Of a stretch of 64,000 nucleotides of DNA, positions 28,047-36,244 are shown piece after piece. The notes below the pieces were generated by a model. That model worked only from the letters and a program-made list of their open reading frames with translations, was not told where the DNA came from and did no database searches. This DNA comes from CAVORD01 sp963698535 (GTDB taxonomy: Bacteria > Bacteroidota > Bacteroidia > Bacteroidales > VadinHA17). The stretch is taken from the NCBI GenBank assembly GCA_963698535.1, contig CAVORD010000002.1, forward strand, positions 124,001 to 188,000, in the 5' to 3' direction. Both the position numbers and the translations under genes were made by a program. The stretch's first letter is position 1. Each line of letters starts with the position of its first letter.

Positions 28047-28914
28047 TCAATTAAGCGGAATTGTATAGCCGATCGAAAGGTTAAGCCATGAAACGGGTTC
28101 GAGGGCCGGACTGTCGCCCAGAGCCCTTCCGAAACTCACATTGTATCCTGCCTCAAAATCAAAATTACCCAGGTTAAGTGTTAACCGGCAGATGAAGATC
28201 GGTGGTCATAAGACCAAAAACAGGATCATCAACAATTATATACTGCCAGGTCCCTGAATCGCCTCCTGTTTTGCTGTATATAACATCTTCCTTACCTAAG
28301 AAGAGCATAACCGATGGTTCGATCCTCAACCTGTTCATTCTCCCCCATTTGGCAAGAGGAATGAGTCCGTATATTTCGCCACTTAACTGGAACGAATAAT
28401 CCTCACCGTGCAGCAGGGAGAGATCTGTTCTGGCGCCCCATACGGTATTTTGATAAAAGACACCCATGTTAACACTTCCCGAGAAAGCATTGGTGGCAAC
28501 TGAATCGACCTTTGAATAAATGAATCTGCTATATGAACCCCTGTACTTAAGCCCTTCCAGATTCGATAGCTTCCCGCTATATCCTGCAGTAATAACCATG
28601 TTGGTAAGCTTTGGCTCGAATTCACTGTACATGAAACCTGCTATCCCTGCCTGAAACCCTTTGGTGTTAAAATACGACAACTGGCCGCTAACATTATACT
28701 GGTCGATACCAATATCACGTCCGGCAAAAAAAGTTTTGTTTTCAAAACCTGAGTTTGCGTAGATGTAGTGAAAGTTAAGGTCCTCATTCAGTATCTTTAA
28801 AAAATCAATATCCTCGAAGATAACTGCATCGAGGAGTGAATCGAGATCCTGAGTTTGCCCTTTTGCCGGCAATATGGTTATTATGAATACGATCAGGTAA
28901 AATAGTCTTCTCAT
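28047..28914 (-). CDS. Predicted outer-membrane beta-barrel-like protein, frame broken by one extra base near 28174
   Basis: An exported protein with signal peptide about 1-20 (ending LPAKG) and alternating aromatic strands such as NVSGQLSYFNTKGFQAGIAG and KYRGSYSRFIYSKV, as in outer-membrane barrels of Bacteroidota. The first frame stops after DLHLPVNT at 28174-28176. The other frame continues with further strands (NLGNFDFEAGYNVSFGRAL, then NLSIGYTIPLN) and a natural stop at 28047. Dropping one T in AACACTTAACC yields 288 residues ending in a typical barrel strand. No family is recognised; function unknown. The neighbouring small helical secreted protein starts 30 bases upstream of it. Confidence 0.7.
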
Positions 28915-28944
28915 AAAAATATAATTATCCTATGGTGCAGGGAA

Positions 28945-29418
28945 TTATCTCATTCTTCTAAGTGCTCTTCTTCTAAGTGCCGCTCTTGAATCAACGGTGT
29001 TCCTCAGGGCCATTGCTTCACGAAGTCGTATCCTCTGCTCTGCAGGCATATCCCTGAACCGCACCATTCTGGCAGCATTATCCATGTTGCGGAATTCTCT
29101 TAATGTCTTACGTTGCTGGTCGCTCAATGAAGTCCTGAAGGCTTCTCTCTTCTGCTCCAGCGACATATTCATATTTCTTAGAATATCGATTTGTTCCTGT
29201 GAAAGGGAAGCTTTAAAAGCCTCTTTCCCCTCTTTTGAAATTGCCGCCTGTTCTCTCAGCATAGCTCTTTGCTCCTCAGTCAGTTTCAACGCCTCTACGC
29301 GAGACTCCCTCTCCTGGTTTGCCCTTCTTTCCTTCAGAGGCCTTTCCTGAGCCTGCACCGATGATGCAAGTAACAGGATCCCTGTAAGTATCATAAGAGT
29401 TTTAACTACTGTTTTCAT
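28945..29418 (-). CDS. Small secreted helical protein, Spy/CpxP-like in style
   Basis: A 157-residue exported protein: signal peptide about 1-23 (ending SVQAQ), then an almost wholly helical, Arg/Glu/Gln-rich chain with two LTEEQR/LSQEQ-type repeats (ALKLTEEQRAMLREQ and LSDQQRKTLREF). The LTxxQ pattern is the one seen in periplasmic Spy/CpxP chaperones. Many Bacteroidota secrete such small proteins, whose function is mostly unknown. The C-terminus is strongly basic (RRRALRRMR). It is probably expressed with the barrel-like gene downstream. Confidence 0.65.
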   Translation of the reverse strand: MKTVVKTLMILTGILLLASSVQAQERPLKERRANQERESRVEALKLTEEQRAMLREQAAISKEGKEAFKASLSQEQIDILRNMNMSLEQKREAFRTSLSDQQRKTLREFRNMDNAARMVRFRDMPAEQRIRLREAMALRNTVDSRAALRRRALRRMR

Positions 29419-29527
29419 GACTGTTTCTGTTTGTTGTTCGTCCCTTTGATGAAAGGTTACACGAAAGGTTTAATCCAAATGCTAATATTTTGTAAATTGA
29501 TCCCAAATTAAGAAATATAAAACCGTG

Positions 29528-31145
29528 ATGAAAACTATTGGCGCAATTTTAATTACCCTCCTCCTTCCGGTAACTCTTCTGGCAACAGAGAATGTGAAGG
29601 AGCTAAAGCCCGAAATAAAGAGCGTAACACTCTTCCCCGACAGGGCACAGGTGAGCCTTGAGATGCAGACAACCCTGCAGGCCGGAGTTACAACAATTGT
29701 TGTTCCGTCTCTGTCACGGTTCCTTATTCCCGCCAGTCTACAGGTTAAGGGAACAGGTGCATTCATGATAATGAACGTTAACCACCGCCTGAATTATCTG
29801 ACAGAAAACGGTGATCCTCCTGCAATTGCCGGGATAAAGAAAGAGATAGAGAGTTTAAGACTCAAGGTGGAAGAGGATAAGAGCGGACTGGATGCCCTGA
29901 AGGAAAAAGAGGCATTTCTGACAGCCAACAGGGATATAGGAGGTAAAACCAATGTAATAACTACCGAACAGCTTAAAAGCCTGATGGATCTATGGTCATC
30001 CAGTATGGAGGCCAACAAGGCATCAATGCTGAAAAAAAGCAGGGCCATACGAGAGGCAGAAATGCGGATATCGCTGCTCGAAAAGCAGATACAGCAGATG
30101 AGAACAGCTGAACCACAGGCGGTATCGGAACTACTGATAACCATCTCTGCCGACAAGGCCGTAACAGGAAGATTATCGGTCAGTTATATCGTAACCAATG
30201 CCGGATGGTATCCTACATACGATATCCGTGTTGACGACACCAACGGACCTGTGATGATCAACTACAAGGCTAATCTCTTCCAGAGCACCGGACAGGACTG
30301 GAATAATGTGAAGCTTAAGTTTCTCAAATGCCAATCCCGGCCTTCCCGGCACCCTTCCGGTATTGTATCCGTGGATCATTAACTTCCCTCCTCCTCCTCA
30401 GTCGATCCAGGATCAGGGGAGCAGCTTCAAGAAATCAGCATGCCCTTCAGCCATGAAGCAGGAGTATGCCGAGGTAGCTATGATGGATGAAGCAATGGAA
30501 CCATCCTATGCTGTTCCTGTAACTATGAGTGAAACAGCAACCGGATTCACGTTCGATCTTAACATTAGTCAGACGGTACTCTCCAACGGACAGGAGAATC
30601 AGGTTGAGCTGCAGCGTCTTACAGCTGATGCAAGTTACAAGTACAAGGCTGTTCCCAAAATGAGACCTTCTGCATTCTTAACCGCCAACATATCCGACTG
30701 GGAGTCGTTAAGCCTTCTCGCCGGTGAGGCAAATATCTATTTCGCCAACACCTTCACCGGGACAACCTTCATTAATCCCTCCCAGCTATCCGACACTATG
30801 AGTGTGTCGCTGGGCACCGACCCGGGTATTGTAATAAAGAGGGAGAAAAGGAAGGACTTCTCTGCAACAAAACTTATCGGATCGAACAGGCTGGAGACAC
30901 GCTCCTGGCTTATCTCAGTGAGAAACAGCAAGAAAAGTGATGTATCTCTTACTCTGACAGATCAGATACCATTGTCAGGAAACAGCGAGATAACTGTTGA
31001 GGCCATTGAACTGTCAGGAGGGAAACATGATCCGCTGAAAGGTGAGGTAATCTGGAATCTGGAACTCAAACCGGGGGAGACAAAGGAGCTGATTCTTACA
31101 TACAGCGTTAAGTATCCAAAGAGCAAGAACCTGGTTATTGAGTAA
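29528..31145 (+). CDS. DUF4139 domain protein (mucoidy inhibitor MuiA-like), frame broken by one extra base near 30318-30325
   Basis: An exported protein with signal peptide about 1-20 and an N-terminal beta domain (KSVTLFPDRAQVSLEMQTTL). A coiled-coil follows (about 105-200), then the DUF4139 domain (VSYIVTNAGWYPTYDIRVDD). The first frame runs into nonsense after NVKLKF; the second frame carries SNANPGLPGTLPVLYPWIIN and continues to a natural end at 31145 (ELILTYSVKYPKSKNLVIE). Removing one T in TTAAGTTTCTC gives 538 residues, the normal size. The family is widespread in Bacteroidota and elsewhere; its role is not established, although one member was named for effects on mucoidy. The gene is divergent from the helical protein gene. 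Confidence 0.8.
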
Positions 31146-31188
31146 AGATTATTAAGAATATCCGATTTGTCAGATTACTTTATGAATT

Positions 31189-31215
31189 CCCCTCCATTGG
31201 AGGGGCCAGGGGAGG
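31189..31215. repeat. Small palindromic GC-rich element, REP-like
   Basis: A 7-bp stem CCCCTCC (31189-31195) with GGAGGGG (31199-31205), loop ATT, followed by CCAGGGGAGGGTTTT. Elements of this form (CCCCTCC-NNN-GGAGGGG with a trailing GGGGAGG) are familiar dispersed repeats in Bacteroidota genomes. Here it may also act as a terminator for the DUF4139 gene, with TTTT following. It appears once in this window. Confidence 0.5.
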
Positions 31216-31233
31216 GTTTTAATATTAAAATAT

Positions 31234-31749
31234 ATGGGATTTATTCCTGACTACAGTAAGAGGCCACGTGTAAAGCCGGAGACAGGAATTCTCGACAGGT
31301 TACTTATGGTAGGCACGCCAGTCCTGCTGGTGGTTTACATTATATATATAGTAAGAATCCAGGGTGATCTGCCGGAAAAGATCCCGATGCACTTCAACTA
31401 TAAAGGAGAACCGGATAACTGGGGCAACAGAGATTCGATCTGGTTCCTGCCTGTTCTTGTGATAATGCTTTATGCTACGATGGAGGCGATAACAAGGATA
31501 CCGCATCTCTTCAACTATCCGGTGGAAATAACTCCTGAAAATGCAAAACGACAATATACAATGGGTATAAGGCTGATCAGGTTTATTAACATCGGTATTG
31601 TCGCACTCTTCTTCTATCTCTCTAGAATTACGGTTCATGCGTCACTGACAGGAAAAGCTGAGAGTGCTGCCGGAGTAATAATAATGATATCTCTCTTTAC
31701 CTTTTTACCAATAATAGTTTACTATATACTGGCCCTGAAAAAAAAGTAA
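31234..31749 (+). CDS. DUF1648 membrane protein
   Basis: A 171-residue membrane protein with about four TM segments (for example LLMVGTPVLLVVYIIYIV and IWFLPVLVIMLYATME) and the DUF1648 signature LPEKIPMHFNYKGEPDNWGN between TM1 and TM2. Members of this family accompany SdpI-type immunity proteins and many uncharacterised membrane proteins; no function can be assigned here. It lies 88 bases downstream of the DUF4139 gene across a small palindromic repeat, and is convergent with the aminotransferase-fold gene 28 bases on. Confidence 0.8.
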   Translation: MGFIPDYSKRPRVKPETGILDRLLMVGTPVLLVVYIIYIVRIQGDLPEKIPMHFNYKGEPDNWGNRDSIWFLPVLVIMLYATMEAITRIPHLFNYPVEITPENAKRQYTMGIRLIRFINIGIVALFFYLSRITVHASLTGKAESAAGVIIMISLFTFLPIIVYYILALKKK

Positions 31750-31777
31750 AGAGGCAGAGCGCTTGTAATGAGAACCC

Positions 31778-33001
31778 TTAAAGGGCTTTCTCCAGTGCTG
31801 CGACCAGCCTGTCGGCCTCCTCGAGAGTGTTATAATGTACCATTGAGATTCGTACCACTCCGTTATTATTTTTGTTAAAGCCAAAGTCATCGCATAACCG
31901 GCGTGCATAGAAATCGCCCCACCTGATGGCAACTTTTTCCTTATCAGTTTTGAGGCATACAGACTCGCTGTTTACTCCCTTCTTAATAAAGGAAATTGTT
32001 GGTACCCTAAGCTCTTTACGGTAATCGGTGGTTCCTACGATCCTGATATCCGATCTGCTGTTAAGAAAGGAGAGAACTCTCTTTGTGAGAGTCTCTTCGT
32101 GCTCAGCGATCAGGGCATTTGTAAACTCAAATTTCCTGCGCAGATCATCACCTCCATTATAGCCGTTTCTGTCGGCCAGTTCAAGCAGATAGTGAGGCAA
32201 GGCACCCATTCCATAGCAGATCTCAAAGTTATAGTGGCCGGGCTGGAATTTATATGGTGAATCACTTATAAAGAAATGGTTGTTGCCCGGAAGAGCTTCC
32301 AGAAGACCAAGCTTACCATACATCATTGCATAGTGCGGCCCGTAGGTCTTATAAAAGCTGAACACGAAGAAATCAACATCGGTATCCTGAAGGTCGATCA
32401 ACCGGTGGGGCATATAAGCTACAGCATCGACACAGACCATTGCTCCCCTGTCGTGCACGAATCTGGTGATCTCCTTAACCGGATTTATCATACCGAGAAC
32501 ATTGGAAGCAGCAGTAAATGCCACCAGTCTGGTCTTTTCGGTGATCAGTTTCCCAAGATCGTCCAGTTGAAGCGTAAAAGTATCCTCATTCACCCGCCAC
32601 TCTTTGACAACAAAACCCTTGTCGGCCAGTCTCCTCCATGCTCCCACGTTCGCCTCATGGTCACAGTTTGTAACAATAACCTCATCACCGGGCTTCCATA
32701 CCCGCCCGAAGTTATCGGCAAGCATGTTAACCAAAAGAGTTGTTGAAGAGGCCATTATGATCTCTCTCGGATCGCGGGCATTGAGCCATTTTGTGATCAT
32801 GCGATGCGACTCGGCATGCCTCTCCTCTGCAAGGACAGCGTGTGGATATGATCCCCCCAGCTGAACATTGCATTTATAAAAATGATCATTTATCCTGTCA
32901 ACCACAGGCTTCAGTATCTGTGAGCCTCCGGCATTGTCGAGGAGTAACCAGTCTGTATCCAGTCCGGGAAATTGTGATCTTACGTAATCTGTATTAAGCA
33001 T
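31778..33001 (-). CDS. Class V aminotransferase-fold PLP enzyme, cysteine-desulfurase-like
   Basis: A 407-residue PLP-dependent enzyme. It has the fold markers LLLDNAGGSQILKPV, CDHEANVGAWRRLAD, the Asp/Ala pair in MVCVDAVAYMPHRLID and the PLP lysine in FFVFSFYKTYGPHYAMMY. It resembles the group often named cysteine desulfurase-like. At the place of the SufS cysteine loop it reads VAIRWGDFYARRLCD, so Cys is replaced by Tyr and a true desulfurase role is doubtful. ATG 33001 (MLNTDYVRSQFPGLD) is the natural start. Monocistronic, with an AT-rich repeat region upstream. Confidence 0.82.
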   Translation of the reverse strand: MLNTDYVRSQFPGLDTDWLLLDNAGGSQILKPVVDRINDHFYKCNVQLGGSYPHAVLAEERHAESHRMITKWLNARDPREIIMASSTTLLVNMLADNFGRVWKPGDEVIVTNCDHEANVGAWRRLADKGFVVKEWRVNEDTFTLQLDDLGKLITEKTRLVAFTAASNVLGMINPVKEITRFVHDRGAMVCVDAVAYMPHRLIDLQDTDVDFFVFSFYKTYGPHYAMMYGKLGLLEALPGNNHFFISDSPYKFQPGHYNFEICYGMGALPHYLLELADRNGYNGGDDLRRKFEFTNALIAEHEETLTKRVLSFLNSRSDIRIVGTTDYRKELRVPTISFIKKGVNSESVCLKTDKEKVAIRWGDFYARRLCDDFGFNKNNNGVVRISMVHYNTLEEADRLVAALEKAL

Positions 33002-33070
33002 AATGGTAAGGTGTTTTACCAAAGATACTTTTTTCTTTATTAAGGTCTTGACTGTTGTTATTTAACAATG

Positions 33071-33102
33071 TGCTGTCCGTAGTCTGAAGACTACGGACAG
33101 CA
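33071..33102. repeat. Near-perfect 32-base palindrome
   Basis: TGCTGTCCGTAGTCT (33071-33085) and AGACTACGGACAGCA (33088-33102) are exact reverse complements separated by GA. It lies between the Cus operon's last gene and the aminotransferase-fold gene. It could terminate the Cus operon, but there is no T tract, so a repetitive palindrome is equally likely. Confidence 0.7.
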
Positions 33103-33106
33103 CTGC

Positions 33107-33162
33107 ATAATTACATAGTTAACTACATAATTAATAACATAATTAACTATATAATTAATTAT
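33107..33162. repeat. 12-bp AT-rich tandem repeat, about five units
   Basis: Units of 12 bases in register: a partial ATAATTAC (33107-33114), ATAGTTAACTAC (33115-33126), ATAATTAATAAC (33127-33138), ATAATTAACTAT (33139-33150) and ATAATTAATTAT (33151-33162). The block sits directly beside the 32-base palindrome, just downstream of cusB. Confidence 0.7.
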
Positions 33163-33185
33163 GTATTTATTATATGGCTAAACGT

Positions 33186-34778
33186 TCATTCTTTTCTCAG
33201 GTCGCGATAGAGGCAGCATGCCGGTAACGCGCTGTAGATCTTATCGTCGGCTTTGATCTTCTCAGTATCGTGACCCACAGCAGCTATAGCTTTATGAACA
33301 AGTAAGATGTCTTTGAGGGTTGTACTATGACCAAGGTGAAGCATCTGAGTCTTCTCGTCCCAGTCGGCAGAGGTCACCCCTTTCACTGTCATAGCGGCTG
33401 CCTCAATCCTATCTTTACACATGCTGCAGGCACCCCTTACCCTGAACATGGCATGTTCACCAGCCTTAACGGCAGCAGGTGTCGCGGCATCCATTTTCAT
33501 GGTGCCATGATCATGGCCTGTTGAGCCTGCTCCTCCCTCCGTATTAAGCATGCTTGGCTTTCCCTCCAGCTGTGCAGCTGCATCAACAGAAAAGGCTCCC
33601 TCCGAGACCACCTCTTCACCTTCATTAAGTCCTGATAGAATAACCGTCCTCTCTTTATACCTGTTTCCGAGAGTCACCTCTCTAAGAGAGAAAAGAGCTT
33701 GATCCGGATTGCTGTTTTTTACCCACAGCACCGATCTTTTTCCGGTCCACAGAATGGCCGAGTTGGGTACAAGTAATTCATTCTTACCGGAGGCATCCTG
33801 CTCAACAACGCCATTCATAAACATTCCCGGCTTCAGTTTTAGTGAGCTGTTCTTTATGTCTACCCTTACTCCTGCCGTCCTTTTAAACTGGTCAACCACA
33901 GGATCAATGAATGAAATTATCCCTGAAAAGGATTCTCCCGGGAAGGTCTTAACAGTAAATGTTACCTTCTCACCTATTCGTAAATGAGAAAGGTCCGTTT
34001 CATAGGCCTCAAAAATCCCCCAGAGGTTTGACAGATCGGCTACACGGAACATTGAACTCCCCACGTCAACATAATCACCTTCGCGAACCTCTTTACCTGT
34101 AACATAGCCTGATATATCTGTTACAACCGGGAAAGCAGTCACTATCCTGCCATTTTTTTCCAGTTCATCTACCTGTTCTTTGGTGAGTTTCCAGTTAAGA
34201 AGTTTTGCCCTTGCAGCCTCAATTAACCGTGGGTCAGTATCCTTAAGACTTTTGGCCTCCAGCAACTCCTTCTGTGCGGTAACCAGGTCGGGAGAATAGA
34301 CCAGAGCCAGCTGACTGCCTTTCTTCACCATCTCTCCGGTGTATGTAACATTTAGCTTTTCTATACGCCCCGGTACATGTGAGGTTATTGTTCTTTCGGT
34401 CCTTTCATCCACACCTACTGTTCCATAGAGACTGATCTTTACTACACCGGTCCCCGATGTAACCATTGTTGTTTTGACACCGGCAAGGATCATTGCGTTT
34501 TCTGACAGGGCTATGGACGAGGCATCGACCTCAGCTCCTGATGTTTTTACAGGTATTAGATCCATTGCACATATCGGACATTTTCCGGGTTTGTCCATTC
34601 TTATCTGGGGATGCATGGAGCATGTCCATACTCCCGGTGCAACAATCTCATGGTCATGATCCTCATGAGACTCAGCTTCGGCTTTATCCCCGCCACCGAA
34701 TAACAATGATCCGAGCAGAATTCCCGCTGCAAGGATCAGGGCGGATTGTACGTATCTGTTCTTAAATATATTTTTCAT
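33186..34778 (-). CDS. cusB: CusB-type efflux adaptor with metal-binding domains at both ends
   Basis: A 530-residue periplasmic adaptor linking a CusA-type RND pump to a TolC channel. In order: a membrane anchor or signal (about 5-25), a heavy-metal-binding domain (WTCSMHPQIRMDKPGKCPIC and MDLIPV, about 52-78), the adaptor core (barrel-sandwich and helical hairpin, TERTITSHVPGRIEKLNV; beta-barrel, FTVKTFPGESFSGII). A His-rich linker (TGHDHGTMKMD) and a C-terminal HMA-like domain with CSMC (about 450-515) follow. The two metal sites bracket the adaptor and may replace a separate CusF chaperone. Substrate is probably Cu(I)/Ag(I), by homology. Last gene of the operon. Confidence 0.92.
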   Translation of the reverse strand: MKNIFKNRYVQSALILAAGILLGSLLFGGGDKAEAESHEDHDHEIVAPGVWTCSMHPQIRMDKPGKCPICAMDLIPVKTSGAEVDASSIALSENAMILAGVKTTMVTSGTGVVKISLYGTVGVDERTERTITSHVPGRIEKLNVTYTGEMVKKGSQLALVYSPDLVTAQKELLEAKSLKDTDPRLIEAARAKLLNWKLTKEQVDELEKNGRIVTAFPVVTDISGYVTGKEVREGDYVDVGSSMFRVADLSNLWGIFEAYETDLSHLRIGEKVTFTVKTFPGESFSGIISFIDPVVDQFKRTAGVRVDIKNSSLKLKPGMFMNGVVEQDASGKNELLVPNSAILWTGKRSVLWVKNSNPDQALFSLREVTLGNRYKERTVILSGLNEGEEVVSEGAFSVDAAAQLEGKPSMLNTEGGAGSTGHDHGTMKMDAATPAAVKAGEHAMFRVRGACSMCKDRIEAAAMTVKGVTSADWDEKTQMLHLGHSTTLKDILLVHKAIAAVGHDTEKIKADDKIYSALPACCLYRDLRKE

Positions 34779-34794
34779 GATCTTATGTTGTTAA

Positions 34795-36243
34795 TTAATT
34801 TCTGTCTGCCGTCTCATTTAAAACAGCTCCCATTATATTGAAATATCCATTCAGCATTTTCAAACCGGCCAGAGCCACTCCGGCATCTGCTTCGGCATTT
34901 GCTTTTTGAATACTGAAATTGAGATTCTCCTGCCACACACGTAACAGATCTTCAAGCGACCGGCTTCCGGAGGAGAAGCCAATAATATAGAGGTCGATTA
35001 TCCTTTCGGAAAGTACCGACTGACTTGAATAAAGAGCGATATTATCCAGGGCATTTCTGTACTCATTAGTCTGCATAACTACCGCTGCCGAGACAGAGTT
35101 CTCTGTTGCCTCGATAAATGATCCGGCTGCATCTGTTTTATATTCAGCCATTTTAACACTGGCTTTGTTCTTTTTTGACCAGAGAGGAATGGTTGCAGAG
35201 ACCATTGGCATGATCATATCTCTTCCGTTCATGCCACTCATGACATCGCTGTTTTGTCCCATTATCATATACTCGACACCAAATCCTATCATAGGGTACC
35301 GCATAAGGTCGGCCATTTTGTATGCAGACCTTGCGGCCATCTCTTCCTCTCTGGCCATTGATGCCATCGGGTTGTTTTTAACCACGTCACTTATCAAAAT
35401 TGTTATGTCGGTGAGTGATGCAATTAGTGATATATCGCCCACAACGATATCTTCCTCCAGAGGTCTGTTAAGAAGACTATTCATTTCAGCAACCAGTGTT
35501 TTCCGGTTTTTACCAAGGATCTTTATCCTGTTTTGGACCGATGCGATCTCCATGTCGAGACGGTAAACATCAGCCAGACTCCCCGAAGAGGAGCTGTTCA
35601 TGGCACCACCCATCGGTGCTTTTGGCTCCTGGCCCTGAGCCTGCCGGCTTCCCATATTCATTCCTGCTGAACCCGATGAAGTACCTGCGCTGGCTGAATT
35701 ACTCATGCTTGCTGAGCCGGATGTTCCGGAGACTGAGCCATTTTCCATGCGAGTGACCGCAAGCTGTCTCAGTGTTTCGAGTATCCTGCTGCTCTGGTTC
35801 AGCGCTTCAACCTCTTTCTCCAGCGCACCTATCCTCAGGTATTTTTCCTCAACAGAATAGAGTACACTGCTTGCCGCTTCCCGTGTCTGTTCGTTCAGTG
35901 CAGCAGCCATCGAGATCTTTTCCTCTCGTGCCGCCCTGAGAGATCCGAACCATGGTACCATCTGCATGGCTCTGATGTTTGCTCTCTGTGATCCTCCGGG
36001 CAACATAAGCGGCTCCGGAAGAACACCAACCTCAATTGAAGGGTCGGGGAGAACACCTGCCACCACAGACTCTTGCATGCTACTGTTGTAGATCTCCATC
36101 TTCTGTCTGATGGCAGGATTGTTCTTCAGCGCAATCAGAAGATATTTGTTCAGCTGTTCATCCACGACAGATGATTGCTGACTGTAAAGGCCACCTCCCC
36201 TGCATATAATGAGGAGTAGCGCCACAGTCACTGTTTTGATCAT
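34795..36243 (-). CDS. TolC-family outer-membrane channel of the Cus operon
   Basis: A 482-residue outer-membrane efflux protein: signal peptide about 1-20, then two long alpha-helical repeats typical of TolC/CusC (NKYLLIALKNNPAIRQKM and the late ALDNIALYSSQSVLSERII). Between them is a Ser/Gly/Met-rich insertion (about 180-220: GSVSGTSGSASMSNSASAG), whose methionines could bind Cu(I) or Ag(I). There is no lipobox, unlike CusC. ATG 36243 lies one base after the pump stop and gives a proper signal peptide; upstream ATGs would overlap the pump gene. Confidence 0.9.
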   Translation of the reverse strand: MIKTVTVALLLIICRGGGLYSQQSSVVDEQLNKYLLIALKNNPAIRQKMEIYNSSMQESVVAGVLPDPSIEVGVLPEPLMLPGGSQRANIRAMQMVPWFGSLRAAREEKISMAAALNEQTREAASSVLYSVEEKYLRIGALEKEVEALNQSSRILETLRQLAVTRMENGSVSGTSGSASMSNSASAGTSSGSAGMNMGSRQAQGQEPKAPMGGAMNSSSSGSLADVYRLDMEIASVQNRIKILGKNRKTLVAEMNSLLNRPLEEDIVVGDISLIASLTDITILISDVVKNNPMASMAREEEMAARSAYKMADLMRYPMIGFGVEYMIMGQNSDVMSGMNGRDMIMPMVSATIPLWSKKNKASVKMAEYKTDAAGSFIEATENSVSAAVVMQTNEYRNALDNIALYSSQSVLSERIIDLYIIGFSSGSRSLEDLLRVWQENLNFSIQKANAEADAGVALAGLKMLNGYFNIMGAVLNETADRN

Positions 36244-36244
36244 T

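Noticed and set aside
33107..33162. CRISPR array or replication iterons
   Set aside because: The 12-bp units are contiguous, with no spacers, and no cas, rep or dnaA gene or DnaA box is near.
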